From positions 37,716,005 through 37,780,004 of the forward strand of contig LS997567.1 of assembly GCA_000469685.2 (NCBI GenBank): DNA of 64,000 bases. Direction: 5' to 3'. Shown here in pieces: positions 32,377 to 44,582 of this stretch; the stretch's first letter is position 1; each line of letters starts with the position of its first letter. The stretch comes from Haemonchus contortus (lineage: Eukaryota > Nematoda > Chromadorea > Rhabditida > Trichostrongylidae). The position numbers and the translations under genes were made by a program. Below the pieces are notes generated by a model, which searched no databases, had not been told where the DNA came from, and saw only the letters and a program-made list of their open reading frames with translations.

Positions 32377-33257
32377 TTGGGTTGTAACATAAGTTCGTAG
32401 AGTTTTGCGTTAGAGTTATTTTACAACGATTTATTTTGTTTTTAGCAAAGTGTATACATTTACTCGGAAAAGCTCTTTCTCCTCTATACAACTGTTTGAT
32501 TTGTTTTTGGGATAATTTAATTGTTATTTTCGGGCTCAGAAATGGAACATCTAGGAAGAAAAAAATTAGCATTTTCGACATCTGCTTTTCTTTGCTTTTC
32601 GTCGAGGTCAAAAAAGCGGCCGAAACCGCTCGAGACCTATGCAGTGTGTAGGGGGAAGGTGTCTTAGGTGTGTCTACTGAAAGGTGTGGGTGGCCCCAGG
32701 AAAGGTGCCAAAGTCGAGAGTCGGGCAAGATCTTCACCTAAAAAATCATGATCTGCGTTTGGTGGGACTGGGTAGGCATGGTGCACTGGGAAACTGCTCG
32801 AACGAAACGCCACTGTCAACAAGGAGGTCTACATTGCCCAGCTAAACAGTGTAAATGAGGCTATTCGGCTAAAAAGACCTTATAGACGAGGTCAAGTCAT
32901 CTTGCTTCACGACAACACCAGGCCCCATATTGCTCAAGTCGACAAAGCAGCACCCCATGAGCTTGAATGGGAAGTTCTTCACCATCCACCCTTTCTCTTC
33001 GTATCTTGCACCTGCCGACTATCACCATTTCCGCTCTATGTTGAACCACATGAGGGGTGTGACCTTCGATGGCGAAGCTGATCTTAGGAACTGGCTCAAA
33101 AAATTCTTCGACACCACAACGGCCGATTTTTGGCGAATCGCCATCAAAAAATTGCTCGAGAGATGGGAGGAGGTGTGAACATACATCATTGGTTAACTTA
33201 TTATTATAATTATTGTTTTTGGTGTGAAAAACTCTACGAACTTATGTTGCAACCCAA
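32377..33257 (+). mobile_element. Mariner, N-terminally deleted non-autonomous copy 2 (881 bp)
   Basis: Same TIRs as the copy at 24817 (TTGGGTTGTAACATAAGTTC at the left, GAACTTATGTTGCAACCCAA at the right). It entered a TA microsatellite; TA precedes it, and TG follows, probably a mutated TA. Internal sequence matches copy 1 along its whole length. Confidence 0.85.
32760..33178 (+). pseudogene. Mariner transposase catalytic-domain remnant, copy 2
   Basis: The frames read GHRLHDNTRPHIA-type sequence around the second Asp (TTGCTTCACGACAACACCAGGCCC in part at 32900) and NHMRGVTFDGEADLRNWLKK, FFDTTTADFWRIAIKKLLER at 33040-33178. The N-terminal third of a full transposase is missing and a frameshift separates the two blocks. 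Confidence 0.55.
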
Positions 33258-33642
33258 TGTATATATATATAATGCATTTCCTTTAGCATGTGCTTCTTCT
33301 TTTCAAATGGCTTTTCCCATGTCCGCCTTGCAGTATCACTTCTTTGTTTACGTTCGCAGCCTTGTCGGTCGTACATCTTCAAATGCCACGGCCAGACGCA
33401 GTCTCCTTTTCTGAGATGTCACGCCCCTATCGACCATTGATTCACTTCATCATTGCCAGCTTCATACGTAATCTAATTTTTATTTCTCCTCCCTCTTTTT
33501 CAACCCATAGCTCGCTCTACTTTTTATGCATTTAGTTATATGGACGCCCTGTCTCCATGCTTCGTTGTTTTCATGTTTCGCCTTATCTACGTCGCCTCGC
33601 TGCGCGCTTTCTGTCTTGAACCCTCGGTTCATGATGTATTGT

Positions 33643-34099
33643 TAGCTCCGCCCAGGGATATAAAGGCACACAAGAGTTTCAGAGAAGACCAGAGAAAGTT
33701 CGCAGCCTCCAGTGCGTGACGCCGCAGCAACACGCACTTCCTGCGGCTCGACGATCGGCCCCGCAGCCTAGGCTGAGGATCCCGCATACAATAGCTGACC
33801 ACGGATGGAGGCTAAGCCGGGGAAGGTTTGGCTGCCAGTCTCACCTGCAGGCGGAACCACAAAGATGTGGGTGAGCAAAAGGTACGGGTACCTAAAGTCA
33901 ACTCAACTTCAAGTTCAACAAGACTCAAGTAGCCTGGTAGCCTTAATGACGATTTATGTAAAATGACTCTAGCAATGTTGTATTATCACACTCACGCGGT
34001 GTCGTTTATTGTCAGACTTTACATTGTCAGTAACTGAGGGAATAAAAGAGTTGTATGACACAAGGTGTAAAGGTACTCAGCAGAACCACCAACCCTACA
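33643..34099 (+). repeat. Possible solo LTR
   Basis: Begins TGTTAGCTCCGCCC, has a TATAAA at about 33659 and an AATAAA near 34040, and ends CCAACCCTACA, giving TG...CA ends. No matching partner or convincing target duplication was found, so this is tentative. Confidence 0.25.
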
Positions 34100-34319
34100 T
34101 TTGGGAGTGATGCCCCAAAACACTTTCTTTCAAGTATCTACATACCGTTACGCATATCGCCCATATTGCATTGCTCTTCCCCCTTCCGCATACGTATTTA
34201 ACAAACTAATCTTTCTTCTGTTTATGTTATATGCTTTTGATACACTAGTTTCTTTTCAGGTGATTTTTTTGTTCTGTGAGTTCTCTTTTCATGTGTTCGT
34301 GATCGACCTCTTCGTTCAC

Positions 34320-37300
34320 TATAGAGGAAACTCCTCTTCTTCCCGATCAGGTCCAGAAACAAATCCAGTATCTACTTTTTCTTCTTCTACTTCTTCCATT
34401 GATTCCATTGTTACTTGTCAAAGTCAAGTGGCGGCTGAAACGATACTTCCTGTGTTCCTTCAGGTGAACCTAAGTCCTCCCAAGACGGAAGCATCACTGT
34501 CTATGCAGACTCCACCTTGGAGTCCACGCTGTTGAAAAGTCACCGGTATCTATTTCAGAGGATGAGGCATCTGAATCTCCTGAAGCATCTCCGATGACCT
34601 GTCGACGCTCTTCTTCTCCATCCGTAGCGTCTTCCAACCTTGACTCAATGCCTAGTATGACGGCATCAATGTCTGGAGTGTCGATAATAGAGCCATCTGC
34701 GCAAGAAGCTGCGCCCGCTCTTGAATCCCAACAAACCCGTGTAGCCACGGTGAAGCGAGCCACTCCGGCCAGTCACCAGTCACTCTCCGATGGTCTCCCG
34801 ACCCGGGGCACGCGTGGCGCGCCCCATCTTTCCCGAGGCTCTCGAGTTGCTGGGCGAGGTCGAGGCCCATTTACCATGAAAATGGACTCCTCGTTGTCCA
34901 CCGCAGGTACTAGCCCTCCGTCACCGTCTTCTTCGCATGGCGCTTCTGCTTCTCTCCGTGGATGTGGAGTTAAACAAGCCGCCTTCATCCTCCAGATCCA
35001 CTCCCCCAAGTGGAAATATCTCAGCTGCCTCGGAAAACCTCTTTGGAGTTTTCCAACTACCTTAACGAGTTGCACCCCTGGGCAAAGTACGTAAACCCCC
35101 CCCCCAATTCGTCTACTCCGCGAGGGACTCGGGTTACTGTCGACACGTTTCAACAGGTCGCTTTTCCCGGAGATAGTCCTCCGCCCCGATAAGATGCCTG
35201 CGACAATTAGATCTATTGAGCTGCAGCATATAGTTGTGGACCAGGTCTTACTGGGCTCCTATCGCGACGTTGATACGGCTCACATAAAGCCTTCCCCGTA
35301 CCAAAAATATGTCACTAAACCTCCTCCATGTAGCAGTACCTATCCTGTCCTCTACCAAATGGTCTCCTTAGGATGTGGCCTGGAAGTAATCCTGGAAGCC
35401 AAGGACTTCTTTCTTGTCGGTCCCGATCGTGTCGACCTACACTGCATGGTCTTAGATCAGTTTGCAGTTGACATCGTTACCGGCGGTCGCGGCTTCAACA
35501 AGGACCATATGTCCATTAAAGGCTTCGTGTGGGTTTATAACGTGAAGCTGACTCGGCAAGCACTGCAGTCTCCGGCAGCGGTCCTTAAACAGGTCTCATT
35601 GCCGCGGACTATGGCCCTCGACACTTCATCTGGTTTCTTTTTAGGGCGTCTCACTTCTCGTTGTCTACGGTGAGCGACCTCCCTGACAACGTCTACGGCA
35701 TTATCTTGTCGCGGACTATCCGTGCTGACCGAGCTATTTATGCTCGGGCAGTATTTGAAGGATGGTTGAATTTTGAAATTGAACGAGGCGGTTACCCTGA
35801 CCTCTTCCACCTGTACCTTCAAGCTTCACCGCCTCGCTACTTACGGGGTCGTAAGCGCAAGATCGCGGGCAAACGTATCGGCAACGATGCGATTTTGCGA
35901 ACCTCCCGTGTCCCTTGAATCGCGAGCTCAGTTAGCTGAGGACGTGCGTTCATTCCTACCCATGCACTCGGATGCACCCTCTGGCTGTCTTCCAACTCCC
36001 CCAAGTGGACAAGGCATGGCTAACGGACCGTCTTGCCCGATTCCATTACTTTCAACGTGATCCTGTTGGGTCGGAACAACGATTAAATAAAATATGTAAT
36101 GTCGCCTGTTCAGCTTTGGCGGCGGTACATGCAGTGGGCGACGATAAGCAGACTCACAGAGTCCTCGCCACCATACTCACCCCTATTTGGTATCTCCTAC
36201 GCATACAGTTCACCTTGTTCGATATGGCACTCGAAGCGGGATGGGCGCCAAGACGTCACGTCATCACGTGGATTCCTGGCACTGAACTCCTAATTTGGGC
36301 CAAAGTAGTAACGGTCACCTCTAGTCCGGCGCAAAGGACGGTAACAGTCGTGATTCAGGCATTTACTCAGTCACACGAAGCGTTGAAGCGCGCTTTCGAG
36401 CAACACGGTCGCATGCTCGTGGAACAGCGCATCTGCCATATCTGCGTACGCCTCGGTAAGTCCACAGCTGCGGCGAACCCCTTGCACGACCTGGTATCGC
36501 GTTCCAACATCTTCGGCAACCTCCGCCCGAAAATCATGGGCGATCTCGTCGTCAATCTATGCCAATCAACAACTGGCACGAGCGACAAGCCCTACCTCGT
36601 GATTCATCGCCTCCCTCTGGCCAACCCCGCTCATTTCTCATAAGCGGGCGTTCATTGACCCTCGCTCCCGATCAGAGGCCTCTTCCCCTCTATCCGTGGC
36701 TATCCATGCCGCATATGGGACAGGAAAAACCCTTGTGGGATCTCTTATGACGGCATTAGCTTCGGTGAAATCCAAGAATATCACCATTTCACTACCACCA
36801 CCAAAGCAGCAGTGGTGCAGTTCACTGAGACCCTTCTCTCTCTGAACGATTTCGCGCATCTTACCATAGTGTGCCATATTTCCGACACCGCTGCTGACGA
36901 CCAGACTCAAACACCGGTGGACCTCGGCAAAATCCTCCGGACCCTCGGCGACGCTATGAGAAACAGCTCTCACATGAGGACCTCTGGACCTCGCAAATCC
37001 CGGAGCCCACGTTGCTCGCAATAGTCGGACGGTTAACCGCGCACGCCACGTTTACTCAGGAGATGTGCACCAATTGGCACTACACGTCAAGTGCCCCCCT
37101 AACTCCAGCCCTCGTGCAGTACCGGTGCCCCCTTATTACCACTTTTAGGTCTCATCCGGCCCGCATCGACCTCCCCAATCGCATAGTTTATGCCGGACAG
37201 CTCGTTAGTGGTACTTCAGTGCAGTCTCGCCAGATTCTTTTTACCAGCGTACGTTTCCCTGCGCCTATTATTCCATTTATGTTTAAGTCGTATTATAATG

Positions 37301-37705
37301 AGAGCGAGGTCCAATCTTGTCAGCAGCTTCTTGAACACCTTGTCCACCTGGGAGATCCGCCCCGCTATATCTGTGTCATCACATTTTATAGGGAACAATA
37401 TCGACAAATTAAGCCCGACCTGGACAGCCTTGATACCTGGAACTGACGACGGTCGGCTCCGTTCAAGTTAGAAAGAAGGACCTACTACCAAAACTGATTT
37501 CTCTCCAGCGACAGCCGAGTTCCTCAACGAATACCGTCGCCAGAACGTAGCTGTCTCTCGCTGTAGGCATGGTCAGATCTTATTTGGTCATGCCGAATCA
37601 TTAAGGAAGGTTCCTACATGGAACACTCTCTTGCAATGGGCAGATTCTTTCAGAGCGGTCGTCCCAGCAGATCAGTTGCACCAATATCTACAGCGTCCCC
37701 ACTAA
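34320..37705 (+). pseudogene. UPF1/DNA2-like superfamily 1 helicase, decayed
   Basis: A Ser-rich N-terminal region (34320-35190) is followed by folded-domain frames at 35194-35673 and 35972-36643. The Walker A motif AAYGTGKT is at 36708-36731, preceded by a frame change. Next come VVQFTETLLSLNDFAHL and a segment SQIPEPTLLAIVGRL, but the DEA(S/G) Walker B acidic pair that should precede SQIPEP is missing. The C-terminal RecA domain is well preserved: TTFRSHPARIDLPNRIVYAG, SYYNESEVQSCQQLLEHL, ICVITFYREQ, and motif VI NVAVSRCRHGQIL at about 37530-37570, ending TAA 37703-37705. At least four frame breaks and loss of motif II argue that it is dead. Family role is ATP-driven unwinding of RNA or DNA. 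Confidence 0.75.
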
Positions 37706-38084
37706 CTTCCGGTAAGAATCTTCTTCTTTTTTCCTTTTTCGCTGTACATTCCTAAAGTCCGGGTCGGACCTCAAAGTGACTACAAGATGACCGTGACGTT
37801 ACAAGATGACTCCTCACGGAATTTTAGGGCGGAGCTGCGACCGAGAAGAACTTCAACGAGGAATCGACGGGAGCTCACCACCGAGGACAGCAGCCCCAAG
37901 CTTTCTTTCTCTCTGGGGACGAAGCCCTGGACACCACGAATACATCCTTCTTGATCTCAGCCTGTGGCTCATGTTATGTAACTATTATATTGTATGACTG
38001 GTCGTTATCATGTAATTTATTGATTTCTATTGTTATATGATTGTCTATTTTTGATGTCATTAGGATGAATTATATATTATCTAA

Positions 38085-40480
38085 TAGTTTCCTACAGAAG
38101 CAGAGACTGAGCCCGCTTCCTTGTGCGGCGAGCACACTGTGATCAGGGAGCTCGAAGAACGGGATTGATGGGTTAACACAAGTTTTTGACTTGAATTGAT
38201 TTAGGAAGTAGAGAATAGTAGTCCGAGGCGTCGAGGAAAAGGAATTAAAGAATAGAGTGTGGAAACAACAGAAACCTTCAGTTGACCGCGCTAAATTGAA
38301 ACCAATTCGCGGCGCACGGTGGGCCATGTTCCGTGATTCGGCGAAATGCGTAGAAGGTGCAATACAGTATCAATGAGCCACACTGGTGTGGGTTCCTCTA
38401 CGCAAACGGCTTACCGCGCCTGCGTCACCCGATTGCACGCAGTTTCACATGTGAAGGGAAGGATTCGAATGTGCAGTGGAAAGCTGTTGTAATTGAACTG
38501 TATCAGGTAGAAATATCGATACCAAACTACTGCAGAACGGTGCGTACGATAAAGTCGTTTCAACACTTTATAAACTAATGCTGAGAACTGAATTAGCTGT
38601 TAAGTATGAAGGAACATACATAGTGAGAATAAAACCATATTCGTTATTCAGCCGATCAATGCTACCATTTCTGGCAGGCCTATGACAATGACACATTTCA
38701 ACCCATACACGGCTTCATATGTGTGTGAAGAACTGAAACTTTCAAATTCACGGTTTGCAGTGGTGTCGACCACATTCGGCACAAACAAATGGTTTGAAGA
38801 AAGATGTCCCTTTGGAAGATTGTTATAGAGTTCTTGTTATGTTACTGGCTTTCGTGAGTTCAGATTTGGAGAGACGGAAGCTATCAAAAATTATTGAAGG
38901 AGTACTGGGTGCAGTTCTCTTGATTAGTAGGCATGTTTGACTAAGCATTTCAAGATTTCATATAAAGCACCCACAGGAAAGTGTTGGTGCTTTCGCCGAA
39001 TGTTGGCGCAGAGTCAGGCCCGTCAACTCATCTCAGGATGAGCAATATTGATCCAAAATACAACCTGGCGCGTGTGCGCGGCAATTTGCTCTGTGCGATG
39101 CGCGCGGCCTCACTTAAGCGTTGCTCTCTGCGCTCGCCCCTCCCACACGCGAAAATTCTTCTATTTTGAACACTAAAAACGATGTAAACGGATCGATGAA
39201 CTATCGTGACTCACTTGCTCTCATTTCATGCTCTTACTTGATGGATTTCTACGATGAAAATTCTTCCGAGGAGATCTTTTCTCTCTTGCTTGACGATTAT
39301 CTTTGGCCAATTGTTCGTTACTCTTAGCACAACTTTCTTCAGGAAATTTTCTGCTGAGAGGGAAAAGCAGGAGTCCACTCTCTCTACATTGTCTTTTTTG
39401 TGTTCTTAGTAGCTTGGCTCTTCCGCGTTATGGTTGTGTGAATGATCAAGATTTTCAAGCTAACAGGTGAAATGTTACGCTGATAATAACATTAGGCTGT
39501 GCTTCATTCTTCCAACGCTTGAATAATAACCTTACTGGGGATGTAGTCGACGCACCTGGTTCCAACTACCGAATCGGTTCCTAAGTGAGGTGGCGATGGC
39601 GGCTACTGAGTAGAGTGTGGGCAAACGGCTTGATGTTCTACATTAATTCACTAGGTCTCGCAGTCTGATAGAGTTTGAAATTATGGCGGTATCGCAAGAA
39701 ATTGACTGAACTACTTGATGCGGTTTTACAAGTTGTGAACAACTATACAACTAACTAGCGATAAGGAATTGGCAAGGAGATCCATTGAGCGGTACCGTCA
39801 CTTTGGGCACCGTTATAAAACGGATTGGTCCATTTCAAGACCACTAAAGGGCTCCCAACCGGTACATAGTCATGGAGTCTTACCATGTCACTGACTTTCG
39901 TAAGTTCAGATTTGGAGAGATAGGGATGATCAAAAACTCTTGGAGAAGTATTGGGTACAATGCTTTTGAATAGTAGAGGAGTCTTTTTTTGACAAAACAA
40001 TCCAAAATCCCTATATAACTTCCATGAAACTGTGTCGGTGCTTTCCTCGAAAGTTGACGCAAAGTCGGACCGCGTCAACTCGCCTCAGGATGTTCAATAT
40101 TCGATCGGAAAAGTCCTGCGCGCTTGCGCGGCAATTGGCACTGTGCGATGCGCGCGACCTCACTTGAACACTTGAACGTTGCCCTTCGCGCTTGCACCCC
40201 CCCCCCCCCCCCACAGGCGAAAACTCTTATATTCTTTATTACTCATTTTCTTATTTTTAAAAGTTTAAAAAGTCTTAATTCTGAATCTTGGAAACAATGC
40301 AAACGGATCGGCGAGTTTTCGTGCTCCTTTGCTCGAGTCTCATGCTCTTACATTTACACTGAAAAATTCTACCGAAAATTATTTCCTTTATCGCTTGACG
40401 GTTTTCTTTGCCCAAATGTTCGTTACGATGCGGTGGGCAAAATGTCTTTATTTATTTTTCTTTCTATTCGCATTAGGTAA
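38085..40480. repeat. Dispersed repeat S, copy 1, with two tandem ~1.05-kb units
   Basis: The block matches 47440-50640 over most of its length, for example CAATTCGCGGCGCACGGTGG and CTACCATTTCTGGCAGGCCT in both. Internally, 38840-39450 resembles 39890-40480 (TCAGATTTGGAGAGA, GCGCGGCCTCACTTAAGCG, CACACGCGAAAATTCT), a period of about 1,045 bases. No coding domain was recognised. A run of C marks 40197-40212. Confidence 0.75.
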
Positions 40481-40630
40481 TCATATCCCACCCACTCAGG
40501 TGCTCCTACCATAATTAAGCTTAGTCTAAAAACTACGAGTCCTTGACTTAACCTGCATAAAACCGCACAGATAGCCATTGCCCATCCTCCTCATCGTCTC
40601 TGATACATCGCTTATAAAACGAGGATTCAT

Positions 40631-40716
40631 CAGAGCGGAAACGACTATACCCAACTCTCGCCTCATCTGGCTGAGACGAGGCGAGAGTTGGGTATGGTCG
40701 ATTCCGCTCTGATGGA
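40631..40716. repeat. Near-perfect hairpin
   Basis: ATCAGAGCGGAA and CTATACCCAACTCTCGCCTC are mirrored by GAGGCGAGAGTTGGGTATGG and TTCCGCTCTGAT around a ~13-base loop. Likely a tiny foldback element at the edge of the inverted duplication. Confidence 0.8.
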
Positions 40717-40908
40717 GGCAGGTCTTCTCATAAATGCTTCAAAGTCAAGAAAAAATCATAGCTTCTGTAATTTTACCAATTTAGCTCTGCGTAGAACTCC
40801 AGCAGTAGCAGTGGGTAGAATCTCTGTAGCTACGAGGTAGTGAGAAGTGAGTTCTTTTCTCGTACAAATCCCTTATAAATTGAATTTTCAAATAATAGCT
40901 TCGTTCAG

Positions 40909-41274
40909 TATAGCAACGAACAGCCAAAGATCGTTGATATGTGTTACGCTGTGTTCCCCGAGAAAGAATTGGAACTCATTGAGGAGATCGATCCTGATTA
41001 CATGGGTGAGGGCGATGATGATTACACCGATGATGATAGCGATGAAGATTACACCGATGATGGGAGCGACGGAGAGCAGTCGGATGACGACGACGAAGAG
41101 CTTTCGGATGACTACGACGACGAGGAAGAGGATAATTACGATAGCGAGGATATGGATGATTACGGTAACGAGGATATGGATGTTTACGATGACGAGGATA
41201 TGGATGATTACGATGACGAGGATGATGAGCACGACGATGAGAATGTGGATGAGCATATGGAAATAGATATCTAA
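40909..41274 (+). pseudogene. Acidic-protein gene X, left-arm copy (exon 1 degraded)
   Basis: The exon 2 frame is open from a TTCGTTCAG acceptor at 40900-40908 to TAA at 41272-41274: YSNEQPKIVDMCYAVFPEKE, then about 85 residues dominated by Asp, Glu and Tyr (DYDDEDDEHDDENVDEHMEI). It aligns with exon 2 of the right-arm gene (YSNEQHKISDMVFAEFPE). The upstream exon equivalent (about 40768-40840) still reads NFTNLALRRTPAVAVGRISV but has no ATG in frame and a TAG. The open acidic frame could still be translated from the internal ATG at 40939. No enzyme function is suggested; such tails are seen in histone-binding and nucleolar proteins. Confidence 0.5.
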
Positions 41275-41359
41275 CTTTTGTACTTGAACCTAATACCAGA
41301 TAGGTCTCGTTATTGCGTTCCTTTCTTATCATTGTTTTGTGTATTGATTATGTAAGGTC

Positions 41360-41590
41360 TCAGAATGCTTCTTTTTGCGAAGTTATGTTCATTGTTATGT
41401 TTTTCGTTGTACTGTTTGTACTGTTTGGTAAACATTCGGAAAAAGCCACATAAGGTACACAACACCCTCGGTTAAGAACACGATCTTTATCAACCCACCA
41501 CTGTTCGTCATATCGCACGTACAACCTGCACCCTTTCATACATTGTGACTGATCCCTCAGACAAGATGTAACACTCCTAAGCACTGACAT
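41360..41590 (-). CDS. Conserved Cys-containing ORF Y, left-arm copy
   Basis: 76 codons: SCLRDQSQCMKGCRLYVRYD, RGCCVPYVAFSECLPN, then NSTTKNIT and NIT, with potential N-glycosylation sites. The right arm encodes ECCIPYVAFTECLPN in the matching place (44697-44745), a conservative pattern suggesting past coding constraint. A further conserved block (MNVNIQGNPTFSSELTPLLP) lies just upstream at 41605-41665 in a different frame and may be a separate exon. It is convergent with gene X. No family recognised; a secreted protein is a guess. Confidence 0.35.
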   Translation of the reverse strand: MSVLRSVTSCLRDQSQCMKGCRLYVRYDEQWWVDKDRVLNRGCCVPYVAFSECLPNSTNSTTKNITMNITSQKEAF

Positions 41591-42110
41591 TCTCCATGAC
41601 AGGGAGTGTATTCGGTCATTGGCATAGGCAACAGTGGGGTCAACTCCGATGAAAAAGTGGGATTGCCTTGAATGTTCACGTTCATCGTTTTTGTTGTAGG
41701 TTTAATAGAGCTAGAGGTAAAAACACAGTGGCAGCTGCAGTTGCGAATAATATGAAAAAATTAGAAGTCGCGCAAGAGTGCTATACTGAAGCATAAATGA
41801 CGGTATAGGTGAATATAGTAATGGTACTATTCCAAAGAAATAAGCCATTACTATAGGTCAGTACTACCGACACTACCAGTCACTGCATGGGTCAAAAACA
41901 TATGCACGTATGCAAGTATTCAGGCTTTTCAAGAATTTTCGATAGTCTTCGAGAATTTAATCTGATGGCAAACTTACTTACGTACACGTACGTTCGAGAC
42001 ATATTGTTGCCGCGCGCAAAGAGCTCAGGCTTAAGACGATATGAAAATTGCTGGAGTGACCTCTTTGTTCCACAGAACGGTTCTCTATTGTAAACTCTTC
42101 ATGACAACGA

Positions 42111-43199
42111 ATTCATGTAGCCCTATGCTGATTACCATCGCCTAGCCGGTTGTGGTGACTTCCACGGCTGCCTGCCGGCGCAGTATTGGACGAGCGCTAC
42201 CGTCTCCGCGATTAGATCGGCTGCGCAGCGAATTACAACGCTGGCAACAGCCACACGAGGGGTGGAGTGTATTCGCATCTTCATCAGTCTTCTTCCGTCC
42301 TTCGATTGGTCGTCAGACGGCAACCTTGCTCGTCGGACGTCCGTCCTGTGATCCTCTTCTAGTTGTATTCCTGCCTCCTTCCAATTCGGTTTCCAGTCGC
42401 CCACAGGAACGCCTAGTCTCCGTGGCGTGGTAGATGACCAAAGCTCACCACTGCGAGGTCAGCTCAAGAATAGCTCCTACATTACGCAGCTACGAAATCT
42501 TAACCATGCTGTGATGGATATTGTCGGGACACGATTTGCGCAGGAACTTGGGGTTGTTAGCTACACAGTCCTGCCACAGCACAGGTTGCTCGACATGGCA
42601 CTGGGCTTATGCTCCGAGGGCGAGAAGTGTCAAGACCTTCAATAGATTGGGAACTTAGACATGAGTTCCTCACTATTTCCCGTCCTGATGTGGGTATCTA
42701 TAATACTCAAATCTAGTCTATCATGATTTATTTTTGAAAAAATACAAAAAATTCACTGATGCGATTATTTGTACCATCGCCCCTAGTCTTTCCAAAATAC
42801 CTTCGTAAGCATGGCATGAATGTTCACTGTTTAATTCGCACTTGTACCATGGACATGCAAGGGAGGATAGTAGCGTCACGATCATAGTAACAAAGGGAGA
42901 TGAGGTGTCATACGTAGGGTCACTCAATCGCCTTTTCTTCTGCTTCGAATATCGCTTAGTACATGCATCGCGGTCAGAACCGTCGTAACACCGCGTGGCA
43001 GGCTGGCAAGTATGAACAGCGCACATACCATACCTCCGCAAAAAACCGCAACCAGCCGGGACACTGATCGAATGTGTTTTGGTAGACGGCCCAGCTGAGA
43101 AACAGTTTCGGAGCACAAAAGTGACCCTTGATGATTGCGAGATTTCGTCTTTCGGATTGCCGTATTTGTATAGGCGTAGATTTGCACATGCTGAGTATT
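42111..43199. other. Spacer between inverted arms
   Basis: Contains a 72-codon + frame (42427-42645) and a 131-codon minus frame (42721-43116), neither recognisable. No terminal repeats or domain motifs were identified. Confidence 0.4.
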
Positions 43200-43479
43200 T
43201 GTGACACCTTTATATCACGTGGTTGCACATTCCTCTTCAGATGAATGACATGATTTACTCCAATGTATAATACATAAACGGCAGTCACAAATCCCTTTTG
43301 AAAAACTTTCAAATTTTGACAATCCTGAATATACACGTTTTTGACCCATACAGTGACTGATGGTGTCAGTCGTAATGACCTCAAATAATGGCTCGCTACT
43401 TCGGAATATTATCATTTACAAGATGCGTCTTTTATGCTTACACCTTCATTTATACTTCAGGATAACACTTTCGAGCGCG

Positions 43480-43673
43480 CGACTTCTTCTTTTTATATAT
43501 TCGCAGTTGCAGCTGTTTTTGTTGTCCCCGTCTGGTTCTGTTATACCCACAACAACAACGGTGAACGACAACAGTTTAGGCAATTCCACTTTCTCATCAG
43601 AGTTGGCTACACCGTTGCCTGTGCCAATGGCCAAATACGATCCCTGTCGTGGAGAATTCGGAAGTTACAATTA
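43480..43673 (+). pseudogene. ORF Y, right-arm copy, 5' part cut by mariner
   Basis: A hydrophobic leader (LLLFIYSQLQLFLLSPSGSV) is followed by IPTTTTVNDNSLGNSTFSSE and LATPLPVPMAKYDPCRGEF. The NSTFSSEL block is shared with 41605-41665 (minus) and 23830-23870. The frame is interrupted by the mariner at 43674; the CCIPYVAFTECLPN part lies beyond it. Confidence 0.35.
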
Positions 43674-44582
43674 TTAGGTTGATGCATAATTATTGCGGAT
43701 TTTTTCGCGGCTTTTTTTCTCCCGATAGAATTTGAATATTGAGTTCGGGTTTCTTCTAGAAATGATCTACTTGATTACCTCTACAACGCAGACTCAAAAA
43801 ACCATCCGCATATTCGCAAAATTAGGCTTAGCTACTTCGAGAAAAATTGGAAGGTGGCACAGTCATTCCGCGATCCCAGTAACTTCTCGGCGATCGAACA
43901 ATCAGCCAGAGCCAACCAAGAAATGGGATCTGCCCCTAAATCTGCCATATTCTCCAGCAGGAACTTTTATGGATCATCTCGTCAACCGTCCATCGAAAAA
44001 ATGGCTAGAGGCTAGAAGTTACGTCGATTGGATGACTTGATGGCCGATGTCAAGGCGTGGATCGCCCGTAAGGATCAAAACTTCTTCGCTTTTGGGATCC
44101 GACTAACTAATCAATGGGAAGCAGTGCTTGACGTAGATGGTGAATAAGTTCCGGAATAATTATTTGAATATGTCTTTGCTTAGTATTTCATAAATTTTTG
44201 AAGTAAAATTTGCTGGAAAAAAAATCCGCAATAATTATGCATAAACCTAATATATAGATGCGGATAAAATGCAGGGGTAATAGAAAATATCAAAGTAATC
44301 GTGTTTTGACCGCCAGGAAGTCATGTGTGCTTTCACCAGATCACCTAATGAACTATCGCCGAAAAGTTACTGACAATGAGATCGCGGAATGACTGTGCCA
44401 CCTTCCAAACTTTCTCGAAGTAGTAAAGCCTAATTTTGCGAATATACGGATGGTTTTTTGAGTATATTCTTGTAGAGAAAATCAAGTAGATCATTTCTAG
44501 AAAAAACTCGAACTCAATATTCAAATTCTATCGGGAGAAAAAAATCCGCGAAAAAATCCGCAATAATTATGCATCAACCTAA
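43674..44582. mobile_element. Mariner remnant with extra inverted end
   Basis: 43674-44250 has ends TTAGGTTGATGCATAATTAT and complementary ATAATTATGCATAAACCTAA with TA on each side; it is internally deleted but keeps a mariner C-terminus (ARKDQNFFAFGIRLTNQWEA). After a ~90-base spacer, 44340-44582 is an inverted copy of the first ~240 bases, giving a foldback structure of 909 bp overall. Confidence 0.7.

Larger units (their letters stand above)
40735..42110 (+). repeat. Inverted duplication, left arm (repeat R)
   Basis: It is the diverged reverse complement of 43200-45311, leaving out the mariner at 43674-44582 in that arm. Matching landmarks: the acidic gene, CCTTATGTGGCTTTTTC, TGGCATAGGCAAC, and AATAAGCCATTA...GACCCATGCAGTGAC. 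Confidence 0.75.

Noticed and set aside
34101..34535. A 144-codon ORF as a separate gene
   Set aside because: Its start region is hydrophobic noise; the later part merges into the Ser-rich N-terminus of the helicase remnant.
40888..41332. Antisense and third-frame ORFs of 118-139 codons over the acidic exon
   Set aside because: They are low-complexity shadows (I/V/H/R-rich or M/T-rich) of the Asp/Glu codons; only the acidic frame is conserved in the other copy.
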